Positions 21,891 through 34,296 of a stretch of DNA of 64,000 nt are shown piece by piece. Source of the DNA: Neurospora intermedia (Eukaryota; Ascomycota; Sordariomycetes; Sordariales; Sordariaceae). The stretch lies in assembly GCA_037102815.1 (NCBI GenBank), contig BTPP01000003.1:3906001-3970000 (forward strand), read 5' to 3'. The translations under genes were made by a program, and so were the position numbers. The notes below the pieces were generated by a model. That model searched no databases. It saw nothing but the letters and a program-made list of their open reading frames with translations, and was not told the DNA's origin. The stretch's first letter is position 1, and each line of letters starts with the position of its first letter.

Positions 21891-23757
21891 ATGTCAACTC
21901 TTGGGAGCTCGTTGAAACGTTCATTCACCCCGTCACAGATAATGCGGCCCAACATGCCTCGGAGAACGTTGTCTGGTTCGTCACACGGTTCCTGCCCGTC
22001 TCCTAGCCCCTTATCAGACGAGCAGTTCGCCTTCTCTGCGGGTAACACGCCCGTGCGGGAAATCCCGCCCTCATATGTGGCGTCTGCTGGCAGAGATGCC
22101 CTTCTTTTCGGTACCAGAGGTGAGTTCGTTTTCTGGAATTTTTCCATCATTTCCTTCGATCCCTTCATGCATTTTCCCGAGATTAGCGACGAAAACAATG
22201 CTGCTCCAATGATGTTGCGAGAGTTCCACTCCATGCCTTGTTTTCCACTGGTCAGGTGGGCTGTTTTAGGGTCCTGAATCATGTCGTCAGTCGTCACGGT
22301 GCGTTTAGGCTTCATGTTCAGCGCTGGCTCGATGTCCCTAGTGGGATCGACATGGGGGTGTCAGCTGGGAATCTGAAATCTTCCATGTTCCTCAAGTTCA
22401 CGATGCCCGCGACACTGCAAGGCCATTGGGCGCGACGTTAGCAGCTCTTCTGCCCTGGAAGTCCCTGCATGACCCTCGCTTTAGCAAGTGCCCTGGCATC
22501 AACGCACGACTCACAAATGTTTGGTTATTTCCCAATGCGGAAATATGGTACGATGGGACAAGTGCGATTGTGCTCGATACATGCACTGTTAAGCCATGTA
22601 ATTTTTGCGTCATAGCGGAGGTCGCGAGAATGGATGCCGAGATGGTCCATGTCATTAGGGTTCATTGAGCTAACATAATATCTTCCCTAGAAGTCAACAG
22701 TAAATCTCAAACCACCACCTTTGTGTCAGAGTCCAAGAATGCATCCAAGGTCATAACTCGAAGCAAACCTATCGCGATTGAACTGCCACCCACCAGGAGA
22801 CTTAGTACCGCTCCTGTTGAAACACCGCCGTCACCCCTCTCTGCTCGAGGGGACATTCAAGGGTATGTCTGTTCTGTCAAGACGCCTATGTTTTCTTTCC
22901 ACTGCACTTCGCACATAGCAAATACGTGCTAACACCACTGCAGGGGATACTTCCCTCACCACGAGGACCCAGCTACCCGAGTTCATCGACCTCACCCATT
23001 CTTCACTCTTGATCCAAGCAAGGCACGCCATCAAGCCTTACACAAGGCGGCCGAAACTACACACTTTTCTGTTCCCCTCACTGATTCTCGAGTACGGACA
23101 ATGGCAAACGATCTGTCTCACTCTCACTTGGGCTCCTCAGTTGGTGCCACTGGGTCAACTGGCCTGCATACGCCGGTGTCTTCCTATATGCCGTCTGGAG
23201 TTCACGACAACATTGCGCTTCCGATGGGAAAGTACTACCCGACGAACTACGAGAACCGGATGGCCAGCAACTCAAACCAGTACAAGAGGCCCTCAGCAAG
23301 AGCGGATGCCGCAGGAGTTGCTCACTCCGAACCCCAGCTGAAATACCGCCGAGAGAACAGCCGCCTACGCACAGGTTCCGAGGCTAAGCGCCTAGTCGAA
23401 CAGTATCAGAGAGATATGGTGGCCCAGGCATCAATGGCGCTTTTCTCCAACGCCTCCAGTATGTCACCGTCGACTAGGATATCTGACAACGCGGCGTTGA
23501 AGAACATCCAACTAGGGGCTACAATGCTCAAGACGCACAAGCCCCTGTCTCCCAGGCTTGTGCCACTGGGAAGCCCTGGACCTGTTACGCCGATGGAGTT
23601 GGACGGCAATGGAGACGGCTACTTGAGCAGGGGACGAGCCGCTGTGGTGATGGATGCCGGATCACAGAACGCGGACATCGCCAGGGTCATCAGAGTGGAG
23701 GAGAGACAACGGATAGAGGCCAAGTCGCCTGGCTGGGACAAGAAGTCATCATTATAA
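21891..23757 (+). CDS. Conserved-looking fungal protein of unknown function
   Basis: Three exons: 21891-22119, 22691-22862 and 22944-23757, giving 404 aa. Intron 1 (571 nt; GTGAGT, GCTAAC branch, CCCTAG) and intron 2 (81 nt; GTATGT, GTGCTAAC branch, TGCAG) keep the frame at phases 1 and 2. The start is basic and serine-rich (SLKRSFTPSQ), followed by GRDALLFGTRGE. Exon 3 opens with GYFPHHEDPATRVHRPHPF (about residues 135-153), which looks like a conserved block, then a Ser/Pro-rich region with likely phosphorylation sites (SPRLVPLGSPGPVTP) and a charged C-terminus (VIRVEERQRIEAKSPGWDKK). No signal peptide, membrane segment or catalytic motif. I do not recognise the family. A nuclear or cytosolic regulatory protein is only a guess. 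The unusually long intron 1 leaves room for an unseen exon. Confidence 0.75.
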
Positions 23758-25898
23758 GGTGGATCGTGGCTGCTGATGGGCTTAGTTGGGTCATCAGTCG
23801 GTGGATCGTCAGGTTGGATGCACTCATGGGCAGTGAAGCGATTCTGTTAAGAAATGGGTTTTCTTTTGTTTCCATCATCCTTGTTATCCAAATGGTGCAT
23901 GAACATGGCATGGAAAGGAAGGCTCAGGCTACAGGCTATAGGCTGCATCATCCATCCCTTTGTCGGTTGGAGGGCATGTGTTATTGATACCCCGTTCAAT
24001 TTTTTTTTTCGAATTAAAAGCGTATACACACACTTGGGAAACTGGTGAATTTCATAGAGGAGGAATTTGAGGAACAAAAGGGAGTGGTTCGTTTGAGAAA
24101 GGATAGTAAGGTCCGAACCCGGCGTCGAGTTTTTTTTTTTTCTTTTTTCTTTGTTCTTGAGTATTTGGATCCGAATTGCAACTTGCAAGAGGTTCTGAAC
24201 GGGGTACGGGAGGACTTGTATACAACATCTGAAATTGTTTGAATTTTCGTATCCGTTCGTACATCACTCATCAAGTGTTTACACCAAAACAAGCATCCGG
24301 GGTTGGAATGTGCAGCGGATATTGTGTGTGCTCTAAGAGACGTAGGAGCGGCATATATTTACATCCCACATAAACGAATTGAACGTTGCTCTGGTCTGAT
24401 CTGGCTGGGCTGGGAGCCTGGGACCAGCGGTTACTCAATGGGGATGGAGGAGTATATCGGATAAAAACAACGCACATATAGACAAATGGCTATGGTTGGG
24501 CATACAGCGGCAACTGGTTATTAGGTCTATGACTTGGGACGGCAGAAGGAGATTATTTGATTGAGGGATGTGATCCAGTCTAAATATGGAGCATGGCATC
24601 ACCTACTTACACTGATATTGAGGCTTGCCACACAGCATGATTGCGAGTTGGGTTTTGACTGTGGTGATTGTTTTGCTTTGCCGAGTATTGTTTTTCTTAT
24701 TCCCAGACGTTTTACTTTACACGTGTCATATCTCCAAAACAAAAAAGAAAATCCTTTAAGGCTTCTTCGATCAAGCAAGCCCCTGCGCTGAATCTCTCGT
24801 TCGCTAGGCATGTATGTAGTTGATATATATGCTCCGAGACCCCCCCTCCTGCCCTTTGAGTACGTAGTGAACGTTGATTTTTTGAAAGTTTGAATAGGTA
24901 CAGTATGAATGTCAAGAGACACCACACCGGCTTCCAAGGAGGTTTGGGTCTATACAGAGAGATTTCTTGGACAAGACGGAATATCTCTCAAATCATCTAT
25001 TTCTCTTTGCAAACACACGTTACAGTAGGTAGCTAGGTATCCTTCATGATGTACTTGGTGGTCATTGGATCAACGGTGTAATGAACTCTCGCGGTCAACA
25101 CTTGGTTGTTCAAACTTTCTGTCTGGCGGACAACTTTGATAGTAGTTTACAGATTAAGTCTGGTTCACCCGGCTCTTGGCCAAAGAACTCAGTCAGACCC
25201 ATCAATGTTTCGTTTTTTGTGGGACCCTGAACTTGTCTTGACAGATATAGCCGAGGTGCGTATATGATTGAAAAAATCGATAGCACAATGGTTCCGGATA
25301 CTTGTGTCATATATGGATGTATATATATATATCGGTGATCTTGGATCAGCGAGAAGAGCAGAAGACCAGCAAACACTCGAGACAGCACGGCATGAATCAA
25401 GATGGGTTCTAGTTTTTAAGGATCATATTTCTAGCCGCCTGATTCGTTTCCCACATGACTAATTAATTTGGAAGTAAAGAGAAAAATCATAAAGCATAAA
25501 GCAACTGGCTGGCTTGGTATAATGGTACAATAAATAGGTCCACACTGCTAAAGACGTCCGTGGCCTTGTGACAGCAATAAGTTTACATGGGAACGAAACA
25601 TAGCACAGACATGACGACCAGTGGACGCTGTGTTTCTCCACTTCAAAATGTCTCTCTGTCTTTGTGTGCGTGCATGTCGATCAACCCTCATCGACTTCCC
25701 ATCATTTCATTCGGTTTCTCAACGTCCGCGTACCAACCCCGCCCCGTTTCATCACACATCAAACCATACTCGGTGAAGAGTTCCAATGTTGAGCCATCAA
25801 AGGGCCTGTTGTGAATGAACGGGCAACGGAAAACCCCTCATCACCCTCACTCATTCGTCCCACAACTCGAGCCAACATCCACAAAAACCCAAGAGATC
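23758..25898. other. Convergent 3' intergenic region
   Basis: 2.1 kb between convergent genes, AT-richer than the flanks, with T and A runs near 24000 and 24130 and a short (TA)n at 25319-25331. No supported gene. Confidence 0.45.
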
Positions 25899-27221
25899 TT
25901 ACTCCACCTTGGTAGGGATCTTGATTTGGGACCGCTTACGGTCGGGGAAGGGAACACCGTACCTCCAACCAACAGCGTTACGGTCCCTGCCGTCGTGGCC
26001 GACATTCTCTGCGTTGAACTCCTGGAAGCGGAACTCGAACCTCTCCGTCTTGACACGCGTGATTGCGTCCTCGACCGCCTGGCGACGCTTAGCTTCGCGC
26101 TCGGCGATCTTGGCCTCGCTCGCCGCCGTCGCGTTGAGGAACTTGCGGTTCGCCTCCTGCAGGGGTACCTCCTTCAGCAAGTCCTTCTGGAACTCGATGA
26201 GCTCGGGAACGCGCAGCTTCTTGTCCACGGGCAGGATGTGGTCACCAAACGCCTTGGCGGCGTCCTCGCGCGTGAACTCGCGCGATTCCGAAACGGGCAC
26301 GAACAGCTGCTGAGTTGTGTAGCTGTGCACGTGCACGTCGTTGATGGACTCATGGGGCTTCTGGTCCGGGCCGCCGAGGACGGTTTGGGGTAGCATCTTC
26401 ATCACGGCGCGGGCATACGGACGGGCCAGGGGCTTATACTATTTGAGTGAAAAACACGGACCGGATTAGCCAAGCATGTTTTTTGGACCAAACGATGAAT
26501 TTGTTAAAGTTGAGGTGGAAGGGGTTGCTTCGCTCAGTTGAAAAAAGGCTTTGTAACCATGAGGTATGTCTTCAAGACTAATCGAATTTTCTTGTAGTTC
26601 ATCATATGAAGCAAGGTCGCCGCCGCCGCCGCCGGCCGGTTGGGCAATCGGGGGGACGAAGACAGGACGGGGTGCGATATCGTAGCAATGAGACGAAAAT
26701 AATGATGAGCTTACCTCCTTGATCCAGCGCTTCTCGATCTCCTTCAACCTAATCACGGCCGCGACCCTGCGCACGTCGACGTTGTACTTAGCCGACACAG
26801 CCTTGATAGGCAGACCTTTCTCCATGACATCCTGGTAGATGATCTCGCGTGAGCCCTCGGAAAGGACGGGCTGACTCTTGAAGTAAGGGTTGTTCGGAAA
26901 GGGCACGGCAAGACCGTCTTTGCCTTGGCCGCCAAGAAGGTTTGGTCCCTGCCTGGTGTGCTCCTTGTATGCGCTTCCCTTCTTATCCAACCAAGAGAAC
27001 ATCTTCTGGCGACGGACGGACTGGAGGTGCGCCGGCGCGGTCGTGGAGAACGACGAGCATTGCTGCCGATGTGTTGTTGGTTGAGAGGACTGAGGGGAGC
27101 TAGATGAGCACGAGGAGGCCCATGTCGGCAACCTGGAAGCTGTACACCTGCTGCTGCTACCGCTGCAGGCGCTGCTCTGGAGGAGGAGAGAGGAGGGAGC
27201 GTTGGGTATCCGCGGTGGCAT
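25899..27221 (-). CDS. mrps35: Mitochondrial small-subunit ribosomal protein mS45 (Mrps35/Bot1-like)
   Basis: Two exons on the minus strand, 27221-26715 and 26438-25899, phase 0; the 276-nt intron has GTAAGC and an AAATAG acceptor. Product 348 aa. The first ~70 residues are Ser/Arg-rich with no acidic residues, as in a mitochondrial targeting presequence. The core IKAVSAKYNVDVRRVAAVIR followed by LKEIEKRWIKE (end of exon 1), then LARPYARAVMKMLP (start of exon 2), matches the fungal Bot1p/mitochondrial regulator family, which is mS45 of the mitoribosome small subunit. The C-terminal half is charged and predicted coiled (EAKIAEREAKRRQAVEDAI), ending in a basic DRKRSQIKIP. It should act in the mitochondrial matrix in translation. 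Confidence 0.87.
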
Positions 27222-28456
27222 ATTGGAGAATGTGTGGGAGGTGAGGAGGGTTGGGTGGGAGGAAACAAGAGGTTTGTTGTCCCCAGTGAGGGAAAGCGGG
27301 AAATTTTTCGGCAAAGGTGGATTCAATTGCGCTGGACTCATCCCATTCGGTCGATGGCAAGCTCCGGCAGAGCCTGACCCACCCCATCCCCTCTCTGAGC
27401 TTGACCAGCCAATGGGCCGGCGCAATTCCTGGTTCCATCCGATGCTTTGCGGGTCTTGCGCGATTCACGCTTACTGCTCTCACTCTGAGCTCTTCTAGGG
27501 TTAGGGTCATTGCCTCGGATGTCTCTTCGTCAGTTGTCTTGAGAATCAACAGTCAGATACGGCTTCATCAATGCTCGCCATGACAACATACTATCATGTA
27601 AACCTTGAAGATTGCGCATCCTTACAGAAAGAACGGAGGCAATATTAGATCTGGTATCGGCGACTTACTCACACACATAATGTACTCTTTTTTTTGCAAC
27701 TCAAGTGCATGTCTTTACTCTCAACTCTTGTCTTCGATTTTCGACCACGTTGTTTCTGCTCCAATCCTGAGCTGCGCAGACAAACGTCCGCTCACTTAAT
27801 GGGCAGCTGATATATATAGCTTGTGAGTCTGTGTACATTACTTCTTCTTTTGTTCATATCGCCAACAAAAAGAAATGGTGGTGTTTGGTGACCAACAGGA
27901 TAGTCCCGTTGTAGAAGAGGAGAAAAGAAATATTGCAAAAAAGCCAACACTAGGTAACTTCGCGAACCTGATCCGCTGTGACGCCTCGTATGCATGCCTC
28001 GTGTACTTCACGCTAACCCCCTAATTTTGAAAACAAAAGTAAACAGGACAGGTAAAAATCAGGAGATGTGGACCACGGTACGGTCCTAAATCTGTACGAT
28101 TGCTGAACTGGAACTTCCATCTCCTCAGTGGTTCTTTACTTGATCCCTTTTTGCATCTCAACCAAGAACCGATGGTCCGAATGATCTGGCCTCCAGTCCC
28201 TTGGTTAGGATGACCGATCAAAAACGAATATTATCGTCATGTTGCATCGTTGTGTACCAGCCACTGATAAAGCCTGGACGCTCATCATCGTCCATTTGGA
28301 GATCGAAGTCGTTTCCCACCAAAAATTCCATCTTGTAGAACGGAACAATAATCCAGAAGAGAAGATAAGAGACCGCCAGGTGAAGGGTATATGATACGAC
28401 CAACCAAAGCTAAAATGCAGAGTGATGTACGCCAGTCAGAGTCAGCGCCGAACATC
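27222..28456. other. Intergenic between mS45 and rrg-1
   Basis: The 1.2 kb holds the mS45 promoter on one side and the rrg-1 3' UTR on the other. No independent gene is supported; a minus-strand frame at 28403-28218 is discussed with rrg-1 as a possible alternative 3' exon. Confidence 0.45.
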
Positions 28457-31400
28457 TCACTTATCGTCGCTCGAAGTCTGACTCGTCTGGGTCGTATGTG
28501 ACACCTCTGAAGGCGGCGCCGCTTGTGCTGTGTGATGTGGGCTTGTGACCTCCTTTTGCATAGTCGGTTTCCTCTTAGGTCTGGTGATGGCTTTCTTGGA
28601 GGCCATCCCGCTGCTGTCCTTGACCGCGGACGCATTATCCTTCTTGTCCTCGCCATTGCTCGACCCAAAATCTTTCCATTTCCTCCAACCGTCAAAGTCG
28701 ATAAGGGCTTGCATGCAGCCCCATTCCATGACTTTGCGTTCCAGCCAAATGTAGGTAATGGGCTATATCACGCCATCAGTCAGCAACTGTTCGACACTCT
28801 CTGTACCAGGATAGATAGATAGGCAACGTGTTCAAGGGAAGACTTACCTTGGTCAAGAAATCATTGCAACCCGCTGCCAGGGCCTCGTGCCTGTCACTCT
28901 GCAGCGAACTGGCCGTGAGAGCTACGATGATGACGGGACTCTTGAACAGCTCAATATTTTCAAGTTTGTCTTCCTCGGGCATCACGTCAGGATCGCCGCC
29001 AGATTCGCCGCCATTGGTTCCTCCATTGCTGTTGCTGTTGGAAAACACACCAATCGAGTTCATGCGTTCGAGCCTTCGAATCTCCCTAGTCGCTTCCAGG
29101 CCACTCATGATGGGCAGCTGAATATCCATCAGCACCAAGTGAAAGCCTCCCTTGCGCCACTTGTTGACAGCTTCTCGGCCGTTCATAGCGGTCTGCCACC
29201 GGACCTTTAGTCGCTTCACGAAAGCCTCAAGGAGTTTGAGATTAATAATATTGTCTTCCACAATCAAGACATTGATTGGTGGAACGGCACTACTGAGCAT
29301 TACCGCTGGTAAAGGTGTGTGGTCTGGGGTGGCTTTCTTTTTCTTGGTTCTTGTTGCCATTGCTGTCGGAGGCCGGGGGGAGGCCACTCTCGCTGGGGGA
29401 GTAGTGACCGGGTGCTGTGTTGGGATAGCCGGGACAGGCTCTTGCGCAGCAGGTGGCGGAGTAGGCAAGGGCGGTGCCGAAGGGACATGAGGGGCATGCG
29501 GAGCTGACGCCGGGGGACCAGGAACGGCACCGGTCGTGGATTGTTCTGACGAGGCAATGGAATGAGTCCTTGATCGTTGAACCTTGGAAACGGAGGATTG
29601 CTGCATACCATGATTTGACGAAGACACTGCGATCGTCGCGGCGTGACCACCGGCTCCAACTATATTGAGAATCGTGGGCGATGATGTATGTTGCCTACCC
29701 AGGCGAGGACGGTCCGGTCGTTCGCGGTACTGACGGGGCCGTGTTCCTCCGGGGGAGGGTAGCTGGGGGATGTGTCCTGGTCCCAAACCGGATATGGTAT
29801 GAGAATGTGACTGCGGCGGGCCATTAACAGGGGCAGTCATGACAGGGCCACCACCGATGCCGGGGGCTAGATGGGCGAGAGCGCCAGGGCCAAAATAATC
29901 GGTACCTCCTTCCGACGGTCTGTGTGTCTCTTCGTAATACGTCGGCAAGCCGTGAGGAACATGCGGGGGGCCGGTCCTGGGTGATTCCTTTGGTGTGCGA
30001 CGGGGCGGGATGTCGATGACAAGGGCTTCATCCACTGTCTGGCCTCCGGGGAAATATGCATCCAAGGTCCGGGCCATTGGCTCTTCTGGGCCCAAGACCC
30101 GCTCCTGTCTTTGCGACTCCCGGGGGGCTATCCGCAGGATCAAATCGGGGGAGTCGAATTGGCGACCTAGGGAGTTGGCGTATTTTCTGAGGATCAAATC
30201 CCGCACGTCATCGACCAAGTCCTCTTCATTGATCGTGACCAGGGTCGCGGAGCCACCCGGCCGCTTGACCCAGATCTTGCGCGTCACCATGGTGGCGCTT
30301 ATAGGAAGGAGGTGGTCGTTGGTGTTAGCGCCGGTGTCGAGTTCATCGGTCTGGTTCGCGTCGAGGAGCGTTCGAATGAGAGTCGTCTGGCGACTGGGCA
30401 AAAGACTCTGACGTCTCGGTGGAACCGAGGGCCGCGTGAGAGCGGTCGACGTGGAGAGCGCGGTGGTGGTAGGACTACCCGGCGTGGCAGTGGGATCTGT
30501 AGACGGCGGATGGAGATTAAGATTGGCAGGAGTCGAGGTCGAAAGGGGCAAGGGCGCGATTGAAGGAGTTTCTGCACTTGGGCTAAGGGGTACGGTACCA
30601 GTCGGCGAAAGAGGCGCGACGGAATTGAACGAGACAATGGACGGCGATGCAGCGGCAGATGTAGCGAGTGGTGCAGGCGTCGGAGGCTGGGAGGACGACG
30701 AATTTACAGCCGAATCAATCAGACGAACCCTGCGCACGATATCGGGCGCGGCGGTGGTAGGGGGGGCAGATTGAGCAGCGGCGTCAGCGAGCTGTCGATG
30801 ATGGGAATTTTCAAAGGGATTTGGATTGGGGTTGGTTGGAGTAGTGGCATCAAGGGTGGCAGCATCAATAATTGTTGTGGCAAGTGTGGATGTTGTTGGA
30901 GGCGGTAGAGGTTCGTCACCGGCAGCGGTATGCGCAAGGTCATCATCCTCGTGGATGCTGGCAAGGCTGGAAACTCTTGCGCTGCTAATTGAGACCCGCC
31001 GCAGATCGCTAGCGGGTGTCCAGTCGGAGCCAGCACCAGGGGCAGCGCGATTCGTTACGGAGCTTGCAGGTGGCTGGCCGCTGGCAGATTTAGCGCTGGT
31101 TGCATTGGTTGCAGCACCTCCTGCCGCGGCAGGCGCAGCATTGACGCCATGCTGCTGGGCACTTTTCGAGTTGGGGCTTCCCGTGTCGCACTTGCTGTAA
31201 TTGTCAGTGCCAGCACGAGCGCTGCTGCTGCTGCCAACGTGCCCAGGCCCAGCACCAGCACCACCAGGATCCGCAACCGCAGGGGGAACGAGTTGGAGAT
31301 CCGCATTTTCGTCTTTGTCGCCGCTGCCGCCTCTGCTAAGACAGTCACCATTGGTGTCGTCGGTGTTCGACCCGTACTGTCTCAGTCGGCCGTCCTCTCC

Positions 31401-31886
31401 CGGCTGGCCGGTTATAGCACCTGGGGTCTCGCTTGTTTGCTGGGCGTCGTCAACAACGCTCCGAATGCTTTGCGCAGCTTGTTTCGGAGAGGTGGCTTGT
31501 CGCGATCCTGTCCTTGCGCTGTGGCTCGCCCCGATCAAGAGAGCAAGAAACCCCGATGCCTTTTCCTTGTGTTCTCCGGGTGCAGCATTTGCGGCTCCAG
31601 CTCCCGCTCCCGTTCCCGCACCGCCAGCTGCTTCTTCTCCGCCTCCTACCCGCTTTTGCTCCCGGCCTCCTCTTCCGCCTGCGTCGGTGATGGCATCAGC
31701 GGATACCGACGATGTTGGTCGCACGCTCTCCAAGTCAAGGTTTTTGTCGCTCCTGGCGTCGTCGTTGGGGCTGTGGATGCTGCCATGGTTGCCGGTGCCG
31801 CTGTAGCTCTTGCTGGACGTGAGCAAGGATATGCCGGAATTCCTCCTGGAAAGCCTGGCTCGTAGCTTGGACTTGAGATCGACCAT
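28457..31886 (-). CDS. rrg-1: Response regulator of the HOG osmostress phosphorelay (RRG-1/SSK1)
   Basis: Two exons on the minus strand, 31886-28848 and 28762-28457, phase 0, with an 85-nt intron (GTAAGT, ATATAG). Product 1114 aa. A long Ser/Thr/Pro/Ala-rich disordered region fills residues 1-860. The receiver domain (about 870-1035) has the acidic pair Glu877-Asp878 (LIVEDN), phospho-acceptor Asp921 (LVLMDIQLP), Thr991 (VALTAS) and Lys1013, the last residue of exon 1, followed by Pro1014. The block WLERKVMEWGCMQALIDFDGW in exon 2 is typical of SSK1 orthologues. A ~30-residue Asn/Gly-rich insert sits after the REIRRLERMNS helix. It should receive phosphate from the histidine phosphotransfer protein and control the Ssk2-type MAPKKK. 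MVDLKSKLRARL is chosen as the start because it resembles the family; an in-frame upstream extension to 32030 exists. Confidence 0.92.
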
Positions 31887-34296
31887 TCCGCCGTGCAGAC
31901 GCGTGTGTGAAAGCGCAAGGACCCAACGCACTGCTGCAGTCCGTCGAGGCCGCCGAGCCGCAGCAACGCAGTGGGTTTGTGGTGAGGCCGTGGTTTCGAG
32001 GAGGGCTGTTCCAACTGGACAGCACAGCACAGCTCCGCACGCAAAAGTCGGTAAGACTGGTGCGAGGGAACGACAAAGAGAAAAGAGAAGGAGAGAGGCG
32101 GAGATGGGAGGAATGAACAGACGGCTGTATCATATGCTTCTGTTCAAACCTGGCGGATGAGGTGCCCTTGTGCCCAACTTCCGTCGTCTGATTCAACAAG
32201 CTGCTAAGCAAGACTAGGTAAGCTGCAAGGTGTGAAGCATGTGCGGAGAGGATGCAGGTATGTAGCTAGAGGTAGGTGCTGCTGTAGGGACGTAGTAGTT
32301 ACCAACCAAGTAGCTACGGGGCGCGAATAGATAGGATAGAAACTTGGAATTCAATTCTATACGAATCGCTCGCAAGGTCGCAAGGTCGCAATCGGCATCC
32401 CTAAGGGGAGAGGGGGGGGGGGTTGCTGTTGGTTCCCGACGTCCCGCTCCCTCTCGTGCAAATCGATAAGGAGTGGAAATGCTTGGCAACAGTTCGATCG
32501 TCGTGGAATCCCCAGATCCAGAACAGTCTGCAACTGCTGTCCAGCCCGTCTGGGCTGCGTGCATTTTCTTCACGGCCGGGGGTTTCTAAATCAATGGCAC
32601 TAATAGTCGGGACCCTTGCCGGCCTGGGTTGGCATGTCTGCAAATCGCACAGGGTGGAAGTTGCGTTCGTTAGCTTACGACTCGCAACGGACAAGGTGAG
32701 TGAAATTGGTGTGTGTTCCGTTGTTAGTACGACTGGTTAGCAGTGTGTAAGTCGTTGCCATAGGCCGGTAGTGGCTGGTAGCATATCTCATCATATCTTG
32801 TCCTCAGTCAGTTGTCTGACGCGCCAACGAAATGCCATGAAATGACGGCGGAAATGGAGGATGCATTGGGAAATGCACGTACTAGCGCGGTCCGGGCTAG
32901 CTACAGGCAAGATGTGCATCCCCGCAGCATATGGCAGCATCCCAATTGCCATGCCATCCGTTGCCCGCCGTCCGCCTTTCATTCGCTGGAAGCCTGAAAC
33001 CCACGGTCGTGATCTGGCAGAAAACCTGAACAGCAGCGGATAATCGGGGTGGAGCATGATATATAGTAACTCCGCCTATGATCATGTCCCGAACAACCCC
33101 CTCAGCTGCTCAGGTAGTCACGGCAGACTCGACCTGGGGTACTACAAAGCCCCAGCCTTGCCGTCACGGCGTCGCTGTCTGTCATACCGCTGATAGGTAA
33201 TGAGGATGCGAAGAATGCACCGCGCGTTGATTTCCATGGCTATTGGCTTTCCTTCGCCCATTCTTCAATGGTCCTCCTCAGAGATGCGGCCAGCCGGAGG
33301 TCTCCTCTCGGGTTGTTTGTTGCCCGATTTCACCACAAATGACTGATGGCTCAAATGTCTCATTTCCCCCCCACCGGGCCTCTCATGCGCGTCCGGCCTA
33401 GGGCCAAGACGGCCTCAACCGGTGACGACACTTTACGACGGAGCGGCCGGGGACTAGCGTTGCAGATTTCGATAGACTGCCTGTATAGTGTAGTGAGCAA
33501 AATTAGCCTCGGGCACTGGGGCCACACCGCAGGTTTGGGCAGACAGGTAATTGATAGTACGGATACGGACGAGATCCCAGTCCAGGATTTGCTTTTTTGT
33601 GATGTTCGTTCTTTCAGAAAAACAACGTCTCGTTTGCTGTTCTTTCTTCATACCCAACAAAGCCGGTAGACCTGAGACGGTGATCAGCATGAAAGAGAAA
33701 AAAGGGGCAACAAGAAACTTGCATGTCCGGCATGGAGATCTGTGAGCAACGACCCGTACCGCTCGCGCGCCCGATTCAGCCCTGTTTGCAATGTGCAAGG
33801 AACCAGACGACAACGTCCCGCTACATGGGATGGATGGTTTGTAGAACACAGAAAAATGTGCCGAAACTGGATCACAGCAGCTTGCTGAACTAAAATGTAT
33901 TCGGGTTCCATTCTTTCTTCCGTTCTAAATGCCTTCAAAGAACCATATGCGGTTTGATTGATCTGCACCATTCAATGACATTACATACGTACCTACCTAA
34001 AGGGTGTACTCATTGCTGCCTGGGATGCCCAACGTTGGATCTGCAAATTCTGCCGCTCTTCACCATCCCACAATTGCTCCCACTTACCCCACAGCGTCCT
34101 CGCAACACCAAAATCCAATTCTGTTTGTTGATGTGGGTTCCCTTCTTCTCTGGCTGCGTACATTTCAGCCGTCCTTCTCATGCGCTGTTCGTTCAAGTTG
34201 TCTTTCACTCACCCGCGGCCTCATTTTCTTCAATTCAGGCGTCATTTGAAACTTTTTCGGCTATAAGAACCGGGATCGCGGGCGTCGATCGTCAAG
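31887..34296. other. Divergent promoter region (2.4 kb)
   Basis: This lies between rrg-1 (minus) and the ATPase gene (plus), so it should contain both promoters and long leaders. A G-run occurs at about 32412-32420. Frames such as minus 33849-33454 are open but carry no motif and are not called. Confidence 0.5.

Noticed and set aside
25505-25575. tRNA-like A box (GCTTGGTATAATGGTAC)
   Set aside because: No B box or cloverleaf follows.
25815-26393. 192-codon plus-strand ORF
   Set aside because: It is the antisense shadow of mS45 exon 2, whose minus-strand product matches a known family.
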